Below are positions 24,449 to 33,920 of a stretch of DNA of 64,000 nt, piece by piece; positions within the stretch are counted from its first letter, which is position 1; each line of letters opens with the position of its first letter. The notes beneath the pieces were generated by a model that was not told where the DNA came from, did not search any database, and saw nothing but the letters and a program-made list of their open reading frames with translations. The position numbers and the translations under genes are program-made. The stretch covers positions 1,922,001 to 1,986,000 of the forward strand of contig NZ_CP180191.1 of assembly GCF_047549485.1 (NCBI RefSeq), read 5' to 3'. The DNA is from Piscinibacterium candidicorallinum (lineage in GTDB: Bacteria; Pseudomonadota; Gammaproteobacteria; Burkholderiales; Burkholderiaceae_C).

Positions 24449-25666
24449 CTAGCGCGCCACGAGCAGCGCAGTGGCCTGCGCCGAGATGCCCTCCTCCCGC
24501 CCCAGATAACCCAGCTTCTCGCTCGTCTTGGCCTTGACGTTGATCTGGCTGGCGTCCACACCCAGGGTCTGCGCGATCACCGCCACCATGCCGGGGATGT
24601 GCGGCGCCAGCTTGGGCTGCTGGGCGATGATCGTGGCGTCCAGGTTGACCAGCTGCCAGCCGGCGGCCTGCACGCGGCGGTAGGCCTCAGCCAGCAGCAC
24701 CTTGCTGTCAGCGCCCTTGAACTGGGGGTCCGTGTCCGGAAAGTGGCGGCCGATGTCGCCCAGGCCGGCGCCACCCAGCAGCGCGTCCGTGATGGCGTGC
24801 AGCAGCACGTCTGCGTCGCTGTGGCCCAGGAGCCCGGTGCTGTGAGGGATCTCGACGCCGCCGATGATCAGCTTGCGGCCAGCCACCAGGGCGTGCACGT
24901 CCCAGCCTTCGCCGATCCTGAATGAGGGCAATGCGCGCGGCAGGCTTGAGTTCGACATCAATTGCTCCATGGCGCGCAGGTCATCCTGCACGGTGATCTT
25001 GAAATTGCCGCGGGTGCCAGGCACCAGCACCGGCACGTGGCCGGCCGCCTCCATGGCCTGGGCTTCGTCGGTGGGCTCGATGCCGGCGTCGAATGCCGCG
25101 TCCAGCGCGGCTGCAAGCAGGCCGATCCGGAACATCTGCGGCGTCTGCGCCGCCCACATGGCCTCGCGCGGGATGGTGGCCTCGACCTCCTCGCTGGCCA
25201 TGTCGGTGGCAAAGCGGCTGCGCTTCAGGGTATCCGCCAGGGGCAGCGCCATCAGCCCGCCCACCGGGTGAGTCTGCAGCCGGTCGATCATGTTCATCAG
25301 CGCGTCAGGCGAGAGCCCCGGGCGGGCGGCGTCGTGCACCAGCACCCAGTCGTCTGCCAGCGCGCCGGCCATCAGCAGCGCATCCAGCCCCTGGCGCACC
25401 GTGCGCGCCCGGGTGGCGCCGCCAGCGGGCACCCAGGTGAGGCGGCGGCCGTGCTCGCCGCGCAGCGGTGCAAGAGCGTCGGCCACATGCGCATCCCCCG
25501 GCGCCGTGGCCACCAACACGCTCATGATGCGCGGGTCGGCCAGCAGCGCGCGTGCCGTACGCGCCATCACGGTCTCGCCGACCAGCGCGGCATATTGCTT
25601 GGGCAGCTCACCGCCAAAGCGGCTTCCGGTGCCACCCGCGGGAATCAGGCCGAACAGGGCGCTCAT
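24449..25666 (-). CDS. ispDF: Bifunctional IspD-IspF (MEP cytidylyltransferase / MECDP synthase)
   Basis: One uninterrupted 405-residue frame covers two MEP-pathway steps of isoprenoid synthesis. Residues 1-230 are IspD: LIPAGGTGSRFGGELPKQY, VHDAARP, AQTPQMF and the TDEAQAMEA substrate loop. Residues about 240-405 are IspF: RIGEGWDVHAL, zinc ligands in GHSDADVLLHAITDALLG, IGRHFPDTDP, and KAKTSEKLGYLGREEGI. Start ATG 25666 has a GAGG site; ATG 25696 is an alternative adding 10 residues. Most betaproteobacteria I know carry separate ispD and ispF. The fusion is real in this sequence, with no stop or frameshift at the joint. Confidence 0.95.
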   Translation of the reverse strand: MSALFGLIPAGGTGSRFGGELPKQYAALVGETVMARTARALLADPRIMSVLVATAPGDAHVADALAPLRGEHGRRLTWVPAGGATRARTVRQGLDALLMAGALADDWVLVHDAARPGLSPDALMNMIDRLQTHPVGGLMALPLADTLKRSRFATDMASEEVEATIPREAMWAAQTPQMFRIGLLAAALDAAFDAGIEPTDEAQAMEAAGHVPVLVPGTRGNFKITVQDDLRAMEQLMSNSSLPRALPSFRIGEGWDVHALVAGRKLIIGGVEIPHSTGLLGHSDADVLLHAITDALLGGAGLGDIGRHFPDTDPQFKGADSKVLLAEAYRRVQAAGWQLVNLDATIIAQQPKLAPHIPGMVAVIAQTLGVDASQINVKAKTSEKLGYLGREEGISAQATALLVAR

Positions 25667-25705
25667 GCCCCGAACCTCAAAGCGTAGATTGAGCATTCAT
25701 GCGGG

Positions 25706-25754
25706 TTTCCAGGCCAAAGTGGCTGGAAAAGCGCATGGGACAAGCGGAAAGCGG
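25706..25754. repeat. Hairpin plus half REP-like sequence between ispDF and mfd
   Basis: TTTCCAG (25706-25712)/CTGGAAA (25723-25729) form a hairpin. Then AGCGGAAAGCGG (25743-25754) repeats the right half of the palindrome at 9806 without a matching left half. It is in the divergent ispDF-mfd promoter gap. Confidence 0.4.
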
Positions 25755-25891
25755 TTTGAAAATGCATCGGAAGCGGGCGTTCTTCGAGTGAAGTGACGGG
25801 GTGACGCACCCCGCTGGGCCTAACATTCCGGCCAGCATAAACCGCATCGCAGCGGGCCGATTTCAGGCCCGCGCGAGCGTTTTCATTTTGT

Positions 25892-28800
25892 ATGGCTGAA
25901 AACTCATCCTCCTACTCACCACTTTCCGCCCAGCTGGCACGCATGGGCGCGGGCGACAGCTTTGCGGCGCACCCCGGCCCAGGCAGCGCGGACGCCTGGT
26001 GCCTGGCGCGGCTGCTGCCGGATGTGCTGGCGCGCGGGCAACGGCTGACTGTCGTCACCGCCAGCGCGCAGGACGCACAGCGCCTGCATGACGAGCTCAC
26101 CTACCTGGCCGCAGAGCTGAGCGCAGACCCCACCAGGAAACCCAGCATCCGCCTGCTGCCGGACTGGGAAACGCTGCCCTACGACAGCTTCTCGCCTCAC
26201 CAGGACCTGATCTCCGAGCGCCTGGCCACCCTGCATGAGACCGTGAGCGGCAACGTGGACGTGCTGATCACGGCCGCATCCACGGCCCTGCACCGCCTCT
26301 GCCCGCCCGGCTTCATCGAGGGCTACACCTTCTTCTTCAAGCAGGGTGGCAAGCTCAACGAACAGCAGCTGCGCGATCAACTGGTGCGCGCCGGCTACAA
26401 CCATGTGGGTCAGGTGCTCTCGCCGGGCGAATACAGCGTGCGCGGCGGGCTGATCGACCTCTTTCCCATGGGCAGCGCCCTGCCCTACCGGCTGGACCTG
26501 TTCGACGACAGCATCGAATCCATCCGCACCTTCGACCCCGACACCCAGCGCAGCCTGTATCCGGTCAAGGAAGTGCGCCTGCTGCCGGGCCGCGAATTCC
26601 CGATGGACGAGGCCAGCCGCGCGGCGTTTCGCAAGCGTTTCCGCGAGGTGTTCGAGGGCGACCCGACCAAGGCCGTGATCTACAAGGACATGGGCAACGG
26701 TATTGCCAGTGCGGGCATTGAATACTGGCTGCCGCTGTTCTTCGAGCAGGCGGCCACACTGTTTGACTACCTGCCCGCTGGCAGCCTGCTGGCCACGGTG
26801 GGCGACGTGAATGAGGCAATCAAGCGCTTCCACACCGACACGCAGGAGCGCTACAAGCTCATGCGCGCCGACCGCGAGCGCCCGCTGCTGCCGCCGGACC
26901 AGCTCTTTCTCACTGCCGAGCACTTCTTTGCGAACGTGCGCGGCTTTGCCCGCCTGGCGCTGGATGCCGCGAGCAACCACGCGCCGCTGGCCGCGCCCCT
27001 GCCCAACCTGGCGATCGACCGCAAGCGCGAAGTCCCGCTCGCCGCGTTCCTGGACTGGCAGCACAAGACGCCGTACCGCGTGCTGATCGTGGCCGAAAGC
27101 GCCGGCCGGCGCGAGACCATGGCCACCCTGCTGCGGGACAACGAGCTGCCAGTCAGCGAGGTGGAGAGCTTCGCGCAGTTCACCGCAGACATGCGCGCGG
27201 CCATCATCGTCGCGCCGCTGGCCAGCGGCTTTGTGCTGCCCGGCGAAGGCATTGCAGTCGTCACGGAAGCGGAACTCTATGCCGCCTCCGGCCGCACCGG
27301 CCGCAAGAAGCAGGAGGCCACCACCAACATCGACATGATGATCCGCGATCTGGCGGAGCTGAAGGTCGGCGACCCGGTGGTGCACGCCCAGCATGGCATC
27401 GGCCGCTATCACGGGCTGGAGTCCATGGATTTGGGCGAAGGCGTGATGGAGTTCCTGCACCTGGAATACGCGGGCGGCACCAAGCTCTACGTGCCGGTGA
27501 GCCAACTGCACCTCATCGGCCGCTATTCCGGCATGAACCCGGAGGACGCACCCCTGCACCAGCTGGGCAGCGGCCAGTGGGAGAAGGCGCGCAAGAAGGC
27601 CGCCGCACAGGCGCGCGACACCGCTGCAGAGCTGCTGGACCTCTATGCCAAGCGCGCCCTGCGCCAGGGCCATGCATTCAACTTCGACCCCGCCGACTAC
27701 GTGCGCTTTGCCGAGGGCTTCGGCTTCGAGGAGACCGCCGACCAGGCCGCTGCGATTGCGGCCGTGATGGGCGACATGACGCGCGGCAAGCCCATGGACC
27801 GCCTGGTGTGCGGCGACGTGGGTTTCGGCAAGACCGAGGTCGCCCTGCGTGCCGCCTTCATGTGCGTGGCTGGCGGCAAGCAGGTGGCCGTGCTGGCGCC
27901 CACCACACTCCTGGCCGAGCAGCATTTCCAGACCTTCTCTGACCGCTTTGCGGACTGGCCGGTGAACATCGTGGAGCTGTCGCGCTTCAAGACCGCCAAG
28001 GAGGTCAAGGACGCGGTGGAGCGAATCAATACGGGCCAAGTGGACATCGTCATCGGCACGCACAAGCTGCTGTCCTCGAGCGTGAAGTATCCGCGCCTCG
28101 GGCTGGTGATCATTGACGAGGAGCACCGCTTCGGCGTGCGCCACAAGGAAGCGCTCAAGAGCCTGCGCGCCGAGGTGGATGTGCTCACGCTTACGGCCAC
28201 GCCGATTCCGCGCACCCTGGGCATGGCCATGGAAGGCATGCGGGATCTGTCGGTGATCGCCACTGCGCCGCAGCGCCGCCTGGCGATCAAGACCTTTGTG
28301 CGCCGCGAGGGCGATGGCATCATCCGCGAGGCGGTGCTGCGCGAACTCAAGCGCGGCGGGCAGGTGTACTTCCTGCACAACGAGGTCGAGACCATCGAGA
28401 ACCGCAAGGCCAAGCTCACCGAGCTGCTGCCCGAGGCGCGGATCGTGGTGGCGCACGGCCAGATGCCCGAGCGCGAGCTGGAGCGCGTGATGCGCGAGTT
28501 CACCGCCCAGCGCGCCAACATCCTCTTGTGCACCACCATCATCGAGACCGGGATCGACATCCCGACGGCCAACACCATCATCATCCACAAGGCCGACCGC
28601 TTTGGCCTGGCCCAGCTGCACCAGCTGCGCGGGCGCGTGGGCCGCAGCCACCACCAGGCCTATGCCTACCTGCTGGTGAGCAGCGAAGAGGGCCTGACCA
28701 AGCAGGCCAAGCAGCGCCTGGAGGCCATCCAGAGCATGGAAGAACTGGGCTCCGGCTTCTATCTGGCCATGCACGATCTGGAGATCCGCGGCGCCGGCGA

Positions 28801-29386
28801 GGTGCTGGGCGAGAACCAGAGCGGCGACATGCAGGAGGTCGGCTTCCAGATGTACGTGGACATGATCAATCTGGCCGTTCGGGCCCTTAAGCGCGGCGAG
28901 GAGCCGGACTTCGAGGCGCCGCTGACCCTGGGCATCGAGGTCAATCTCCATCTGCCCGCTCTTCTGCCCACCGACTACTGCGGCGATGTGCATGAACGCC
29001 TGAGTCTGTACAAGCGGCTTTCGGCCGCCGAGACCACCGAAGCGCTGGACAGCCTGCACGAAGAGATCATCGACCGCTTCGGCAAGTTGCCCGAGGCGGC
29101 GCAGGCCCTGCTCGATACGCACCGCCTGCGCGTGATGGGCAAGGCACTGGGCGTGGCGAAGATCGACGCCCACGCGGAGTCCATCACCCTGCAGTTCGGC
29201 CCCAAGGTGCCCTTCGAGCCCTATGCAATCATCGAACTCGTGCAAAAGAACAAACACATCAAGCTCGCCGGGCAGGACAAGCTGCGCATCACCGGCAGCT
29301 CGCCGGACCTGGCTGCGCGCGTGGGCAACACCCGCGCGGCGCTGCGGCTGCTGGGCAAGTCTGCACAGGTGGAGGTGACGGCATGA
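25892..29386 (+). CDS. mfd: Transcription-repair coupling factor
   Basis: Mfd displaces RNA polymerase stalled at DNA lesions and recruits UvrA. 1164 residues, full length. Order: UvrB-like N-terminus (WETLPYDSFSPHQDLISERL), RNA-polymerase interaction domain after KVGDPVVHAQHGIGRYHGLE (about 490), helicase motif I GDVGFGKTEVALRAAF, DEEHRFG Walker B, TATPIPRTL, and motif VI QLRGRVGRS, then the C-terminal TRCF domain. Start ATG 25892. The Sel1-protein gene overlaps its stop. Confidence 0.97.
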   Translation: MAENSSSYSPLSAQLARMGAGDSFAAHPGPGSADAWCLARLLPDVLARGQRLTVVTASAQDAQRLHDELTYLAAELSADPTRKPSIRLLPDWETLPYDSFSPHQDLISERLATLHETVSGNVDVLITAASTALHRLCPPGFIEGYTFFFKQGGKLNEQQLRDQLVRAGYNHVGQVLSPGEYSVRGGLIDLFPMGSALPYRLDLFDDSIESIRTFDPDTQRSLYPVKEVRLLPGREFPMDEASRAAFRKRFREVFEGDPTKAVIYKDMGNGIASAGIEYWLPLFFEQAATLFDYLPAGSLLATVGDVNEAIKRFHTDTQERYKLMRADRERPLLPPDQLFLTAEHFFANVRGFARLALDAASNHAPLAAPLPNLAIDRKREVPLAAFLDWQHKTPYRVLIVAESAGRRETMATLLRDNELPVSEVESFAQFTADMRAAIIVAPLASGFVLPGEGIAVVTEAELYAASGRTGRKKQEATTNIDMMIRDLAELKVGDPVVHAQHGIGRYHGLESMDLGEGVMEFLHLEYAGGTKLYVPVSQLHLIGRYSGMNPEDAPLHQLGSGQWEKARKKAAAQARDTAAELLDLYAKRALRQGHAFNFDPADYVRFAEGFGFEETADQAAAIAAVMGDMTRGKPMDRLVCGDVGFGKTEVALRAAFMCVAGGKQVAVLAPTTLLAEQHFQTFSDRFADWPVNIVELSRFKTAKEVKDAVERINTGQVDIVIGTHKLLSSSVKYPRLGLVIIDEEHRFGVRHKEALKSLRAEVDVLTLTATPIPRTLGMAMEGMRDLSVIATAPQRRLAIKTFVRREGDGIIREAVLRELKRGGQVYFLHNEVETIENRKAKLTELLPEARIVVAHGQMPERELERVMREFTAQRANILLCTTIIETGIDIPTANTIIIHKADRFGLAQLHQLRGRVGRSHHQAYAYLLVSSEEGLTKQAKQRLEAIQSMEELGSGFYLAMHDLEIRGAGEVLGENQSGDMQEVGFQMYVDMINLAVRALKRGEEPDFEAPLTLGIEVNLHLPALLPTDYCGDVHERLSLYKRLSAAETTEALDSLHEEIIDRFGKLPEAAQALLDTHRLRVMGKALGVAKIDAHAESITLQFGPKVPFEPYAIIELVQKNKHIKLAGQDKLRITGSSPDLAARVGNTRAALRLLGKSAQVEVTA

Positions 29387-30306
29387 CGAACACCCTGGCA
29401 GCAAGAGCATTCTCGCTGCTGCTGAGCGCCCTGCTGGCTCAGACCGCGCTGGCACAGACGCCATCCACAGCCGCAGCAGCGGACACATCAAGCATCCTGC
29501 AGGAGGCCTCGCGCCTGTTCCGCGAGGGCCGCAGCTTCGACGCCAAGCTGCTGTTGGTGCCACTGGCCGGGCGCGATGTGCCTGACGCGTTGTTTGCAGT
29601 CGGGCGGATCGAGGAGTCCGAAGGCATGTATGCCCGCGCCGCCGAGCTGTATGAGCGCGCTGCGAAGCAGAAGCATGGCCCCAGCATCAACAACCTGGGC
29701 GCGCTCTACGCAGAGGGCCTGGGCGTGCCACGCGATCCGGCGCGCGCCGTGGCCAGCTACCGGGAAGCAGCGCAGCTGGGTTCGGCCGACGGCATGGTGA
29801 ATCTGGCCCTCGCGATCATCACGCGTGCCACCACGGCACAGGCAAGTGAATCGCCTGCGGAGCTGGTCGAACGCGCAGCAAACCTCAACCACCCCGTCGG
29901 CATGCGTCTGCATGGCAGCACACTGATGCTGGATGCCGCACGCCAACGGCTGGGCTTTGGCTGGCTGGAGAAGGCCGCTGGGGCTGGCGACGCACCCGCC
30001 ATGGTCGATGTGGCCCTGGCCAAGCAACGCGGCCAGATCACCGCGAGAGACTTTGAAGGCGCAGCCAGGCTGCTGCAGGCCGCGGCGGCCACCGGCCTGC
30101 CCGCCGCCAAGCGCGAGCTGGCCACGGTCTACGAACTCGGCCTGGGCGTGCCGACAAACACGGCCGAAGCACAGCGCCTTCGCCGAGAGGTCGAGATCGC
30201 CGAGCGGGCCGCAGCCAGCCGCGCGCAGGCACCGGCCTCGCAGAACGCACCCGCAAACGCCCGCCCGGCGCAGTCGTCACCGGGCCAACCCAACCTGACA
30301 CGCTGA
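29383..30306 (+). CDS. Exported Sel1-repeat protein
   Basis: 307 residues, ATG overlapping the mfd stop (ATGA). A signal peptide (SLLLSALLAQTALAQ) is followed by several Sel1/TPR-like repeats of about 36 residues, e.g. INNLGALYAEGLGVPRDPAR and AKRELATVYELGLGVPTNTAE, and a Pro/Ala/Gln-rich tail. Sel1 proteins are usually scaffolds for periplasmic or secreted protein interactions; the partner is unknown. Co-translation with mfd is probably a positional accident rather than a functional link. Confidence 0.88.
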   Translation: MTNTLAARAFSLLLSALLAQTALAQTPSTAAAADTSSILQEASRLFREGRSFDAKLLLVPLAGRDVPDALFAVGRIEESEGMYARAAELYERAAKQKHGPSINNLGALYAEGLGVPRDPARAVASYREAAQLGSADGMVNLALAIITRATTAQASESPAELVERAANLNHPVGMRLHGSTLMLDAARQRLGFGWLEKAAGAGDAPAMVDVALAKQRGQITARDFEGAARLLQAAAATGLPAAKRELATVYELGLGVPTNTAEAQRLRREVEIAERAAASRAQAPASQNAPANARPAQSSPGQPNLTR

Positions 30307-30401
30307 GTCACACCCCCTGCGACCGCTGACGGAATGGATGACCGCCCCGCCCAGATCGGCAGGCGGCGATGGGCCGATCAGCACCCCACCGAGACCGCAC
30401 C

Positions 30402-31310
30402 ATGAACGCACCCGACCACTCCTCCCTCGACGAAGACCCCACCCGACTGCTCGACTTCACGCTGAGCGGCGCAGCCCTGCGCGACTGGCAGGCCATTGCT
30501 GCGACCCACCTCTGGGCCAGCGAGCTCGGTCGGCCGATCGCCTCTGGCACCACCACGGCCGGCACGCATTGGGCGCGCTTTGCGGCACAGGCCGGCAAGA
30601 TTGCGCAGATTGCTGAGGGTGCAGCGGCCTTGAGCCTGGACACCGCAGCCTTGGCCCCAGGCGCGCATTTGACGGACTACCGCCTGCTCGCCATGGACAT
30701 GGACAGCACCCTGATCTCGATCGAATGCGTGGACGAGATCGCCGACTACTGCGGCAAGAAGGCGGAGGTCGCTGCCATCACCGAAGCCGCCATGCGCGGC
30801 GAGATCACGGACTACAACGAAAGCCTGCGCCGCCGCGTGGCGCTGCTGGCGGGGCTGGATGCGAAAGTGCTGGAGCAGGTCTACTTGGAGCGCCTGAAGA
30901 TCAACCCTGGTGCACGCGAGCTGATCGACACGGCCAAGTCCGTGGGCCTGAAGACCCTGCTGGTCTCCGGCGGCTTCACCTTCTTCACCAGCCGCCTGAA
31001 GGCCGAACTCGGCCTGGACTACACGCGCTCCAACGAGCTGGAGATCATTGATGGCAAGCTCACCGGCCGCATGGTCAATGAGCTGATCGTGAATGCGCAG
31101 GTCAAGCGCCAGACCCTGGAAGCCACCTGCACCCTGCTGGGCTGCCAGCCTGCGCAGGCCATTGCCATGGGTGACGGCGCGAATGATCTGGAGATGATGC
31201 GCGTCTCGGGCCTGTCGGTGGCGTATCACGCCAAGCCGGCCGTGGCGGCGCAGGCCGATACGCGCATCCGCTTTGGCGGGCTGGACACGGTGCTGGCCTG
31301 GCTGCGCTGA
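30402..31310 (+). CDS. serB: Phosphoserine phosphatase
   Basis: HAD-superfamily enzyme making L-serine from phosphoserine, 302 residues from ATG 30402 (an ATG at 30369 would add 11 residues). Motif I is DMDSTLISIECVDEIAD, motif II VSGGFTFFT and motif III/IV MGDGANDLEMM, the complete SerB set. The N-terminal about 90 residues replace the ACT domain seen in some SerB proteins. Convergent with the HDOD gene 15 bases away. Confidence 0.95.
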   Translation: MNAPDHSSLDEDPTRLLDFTLSGAALRDWQAIAATHLWASELGRPIASGTTTAGTHWARFAAQAGKIAQIAEGAAALSLDTAALAPGAHLTDYRLLAMDMDSTLISIECVDEIADYCGKKAEVAAITEAAMRGEITDYNESLRRRVALLAGLDAKVLEQVYLERLKINPGARELIDTAKSVGLKTLLVSGGFTFFTSRLKAELGLDYTRSNELEIIDGKLTGRMVNELIVNAQVKRQTLEATCTLLGCQPAQAIAMGDGANDLEMMRVSGLSVAYHAKPAVAAQADTRIRFGGLDTVLAWLR

Positions 31311-31325
31311 CGCGCAGCCGCCGCC

Positions 31326-32672
31326 TCAACCCCGCAGATCGGCCGAGGCTTGCGCGGCCCAGGCCCAAGCAGCGTCTGATGCGGCCAGCACGGTGTCCAT
31401 GCCGCCATACAGACTGGCGGTGGCTTTGGCCTCTTCAAGCTGGCGGCGTTCAAGCTGTTCGGCCAGCGTGAGCAGCGGCGCCAATGGCCCGCTGCGCGCA
31501 ACCAGCGCGCTCTGCAGATCAGCAGCCAGAGACAGGGGCGCGACCGCATCGGCCATGGGCAGATGCAGCAGCACATCGATCATCGACAGCAGGCCGAGCG
31601 TGAACAGGCTCTGCGGCGCGGCACCGGTCTGCGCCGCGAGCATTTCGAACAAGCGCGCGCGGGCCAGGGCGATCTCCTGCAGCGCACGGGAACTGGCCCT
31701 GCGTTCACCCGCGCTGACCAGCATGACCGTCAGCCAGCGGTAGAGCGCGTCACGGCCCATCAGCAGGACAGCCTGATCCACGGAGTCCACCGCGCGGGAC
31801 ACGCCCAGCAACGGGCTGTTGGCATGGCGTAGCAGTTGGTAGCTCAGCGAAACGTCCGAGCGCAGCTCGCCGGCCAAGGCGGCGGTGTCTGCGCCGCCCA
31901 CGAGTTGATTGATCAGACGGCAGAGTTTGGCCACCTGCGGCCCGGGCGTGCCTTTCTCGGCGGGTGTCGCCGTGCGGTCCAGGCGGCCCGCGGCCAGTTC
32001 TGCGCCCTCGCGCAGTGCGGCCTCGATCGCGTCGATATCCGGCAGATTGACCACGGCCCAGGGCATGCCGGGTTGTCTCGTGCGGTGGCTCTCGATCAGG
32101 CCGCGGCACTCATCGGCGCTGCGCACACGCGCGTCCACAAACAGGAACTGCACCGGCAGCGTGGTCGCGTCGCTCGCGCCGACCACCGCGTGCTGAGCCT
32201 GCAGCCTGGCGATCAGGTCGCGCGCATCCTGCTCGGGTGCTGCACCCAGCCCGTCAATGACGATGGACGCACCTGCCGGGACGTTCTGCAGCACCGCAGG
32301 CCGTGCCAGAAGTTGCCAGGGCAGGATGGTGAGGCCGACGCGGCCGGCCGCCCGGATCGGCTTGAGAGAGGCCAGCACCATGCTCGCGTACGCCGCCAGC
32401 GTGGCAACGTTAGCGCCTTCGCGCGCTCTGCGCAGCATCACATCCGGGGGCAGCACCTCGAAACCGGCGAGCTGGCCACTGCGGTCCACCAGGGGGATAC
32501 GTGGGCACGGCGTGGCCGCTGACGGCACGACATCGTTGCGCGCGGCAGGCCGTACCAGTCCCTCAGATCCAGACTGCACAGCCGGCGGCGCGCTGGCCGG
32601 CTGGGATGGGCGCGGCAAGTCTGCGCTCCGGGCCGGCGCGGCACCGAACAGACGTGTGAGCCAATTGAGCAT
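31326..32672 (-). CDS. HDOD-domain protein with degenerate EAL-like N-terminus
   Basis: 448 residues. The C-terminal part (about 230-420) is an HDOD domain: LCRLINQL, VSLSYQLLRHANSPLLG, VDQAVLLMGRDALYRWL and the ELA-type helix. The N-terminal 200 residues follow the layout of YuxH-type proteins, in which an EAL-like fold precedes HDOD (RIPLVDRSGQLAGFEVL), but the catalytic EAL signature is missing, so any c-di-GMP role would be binding at most. A 12-base gap separates it from the phosphorylase gene upstream. Confidence 0.82.
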   Translation of the reverse strand: MLNWLTRLFGAAPARSADLPRPSQPASAPPAVQSGSEGLVRPAARNDVVPSAATPCPRIPLVDRSGQLAGFEVLPPDVMLRRAREGANVATLAAYASMVLASLKPIRAAGRVGLTILPWQLLARPAVLQNVPAGASIVIDGLGAAPEQDARDLIARLQAQHAVVGASDATTLPVQFLFVDARVRSADECRGLIESHRTRQPGMPWAVVNLPDIDAIEAALREGAELAAGRLDRTATPAEKGTPGPQVAKLCRLINQLVGGADTAALAGELRSDVSLSYQLLRHANSPLLGVSRAVDSVDQAVLLMGRDALYRWLTVMLVSAGERRASSRALQEIALARARLFEMLAAQTGAAPQSLFTLGLLSMIDVLLHLPMADAVAPLSLAADLQSALVARSGPLAPLLTLAEQLERRQLEEAKATASLYGGMDTVLAASDAAWAWAAQASADLRG

Positions 32673-32684
32673 GCGTGAATTGAC

Positions 32685-33446
32685 CTACTGGCCCTGGGCC
32701 AACTTGCAGGCTTCGGCGAGAACCACCTGCGCCACGGGCACGGCTTCGGCACGGCTGCCGGAGATCAGCGCCTCGGAGGCTACCGGCCCTGCATGGCTGC
32801 CGGCGGCCATGTGCGTCACCACACACAGCGCCGCGTAGGGCAGATCGAGTTCGCGCGCCAAGGCCGCCTCGGGCATGAGCGTGCTGCCCACCATGTGGTT
32901 GCCATCGCGGATGAGCTTGCGCACTTCTGCGGCGGTGGCGTGGCGCGGGCCATTCACGCAGCCATAGGTACCGCCGAAGTGCGCCGTGCTGCCGACGCCG
33001 GTCACGGCACGTTGTAGCACCTGACGCAAAGCGGCATCAAAGGGCTCGTTGAAGTCGATCTGGCGGATGGGACCGTCCACGCCTTCCTCAAAGGTATGGG
33101 CCCGCCCCCAGGTGTAGTCAATCACCTGGTCCGGGATCGAGAAGCGGGTTTCGAGCAAGGAAGGAATAAGCGCCGCGACGGACGAGACCGCAAAAACGCG
33201 TGCCGCACCGACATCGCGCAGCGCGACCAGGTTGGCGCGGTAGTTCACCTTGTGCGGCGGCAGCGTGTGGCCGTAGCCGTGACGCGCGAGGAACACGATC
33301 GGCGCCCCATCGATACGCCCGAACAGCAGCGCGCCCGCAGGCTCGCCAAACGGCGTCCGCACCACGCGGCGCGACTCCACGCGCATGCCCGGCAACTGGC
33401 TCAGCGCAGTGCCGCCGATGATGGCGGTCAGACTCTCAGCAGACAT
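32685..33446 (-). CDS. S-methyl-5'-thioadenosine/thioinosine phosphorylase family protein
   Basis: 253 residues from ATG 33446. Purine nucleoside phosphorylase fold of the MTAP/MTIP branch: phosphate-binding RHGYGHTLPPHKVNYRAN, TYGCVNGPR and GSTLMPEAALARELDLPYA. Betaproteobacterial and Pseudomonas members usually act on methylthioinosine (MTIP) in methionine salvage; the substrate (MTI, MTA or both) is not decided by sequence here. Upstream frame extension to 33563 is non-coding in character. Confidence 0.88.
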   Translation of the reverse strand: MSAESLTAIIGGTALSQLPGMRVESRRVVRTPFGEPAGALLFGRIDGAPIVFLARHGYGHTLPPHKVNYRANLVALRDVGAARVFAVSSVAALIPSLLETRFSIPDQVIDYTWGRAHTFEEGVDGPIRQIDFNEPFDAALRQVLQRAVTGVGSTAHFGGTYGCVNGPRHATAAEVRKLIRDGNHMVGSTLMPEAALARELDLPYAALCVVTHMAAGSHAGPVASEALISGSRAEAVPVAQVVLAEACKLAQGQ

Positions 33447-33920
33447 CCGGATTCGACTCCTTGTAAGCCCTTGCAGCCAGTGTCTGAAGACTGGCTGCGG
33501 CAAGCATGATTCGTATGCAGTGGCAAGCGATTTTGCACACGTTTGCACCGCACGGCAGGCCAATTGAAGACACCGGGAACTCTACTGCCTGCGCGCGCTC
33601 AGATTAGCCGCAGCCGTGCGCCAGGCGCCGGCTGCATGCCTGTGTGCATGCCGAAATGCTTGCGCCAGCCATTGAATCCGTCGCCGGGTGCTGCCGCGCC
33701 AGATCGCCCGTCATGTTCGGGCTGTCTCATGACGGATCGGTCGGCGCATGGCCGTTGATCTGCATCGTCGCAGCACCTCACGCCAGAGCGAAGGCACAGG
33801 TTCGTCGCAACACTTGCCGCAAGTCGGCCAGTGCTGCAAGCACAGCGTTCACGTGAACTCCGCGCGCAAGCGAGGGGCCGTCGTACGCGAGGACAACAAA
33901 CACAATGAAGGGAGCGCCCC
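33447..33920. other. 474-bp gap between the phosphorylase and antiporter genes
   Basis: Divergent promoter region. I find two hairpins: GCAGCCAGT/ACTGGCTGC around 33474-33499, and CCGTCATG (33708-33715)/CATGACGG (33728-33735). A 107-codon minus-strand frame (33599-33922) is Cys/Arg-rich and has no recognisable similarity, so I do not call it. No tRNA or known riboswitch seen. Confidence 0.5.

Noticed and set aside
25916..29563. A 1215-codon open frame antisense to mfd
   Set aside because: It is the complement shadow of a high-GC gene; composition is Ala/Gly/His/Leu/Gln-rich with no domain, while mfd on the other strand is full length and intact.
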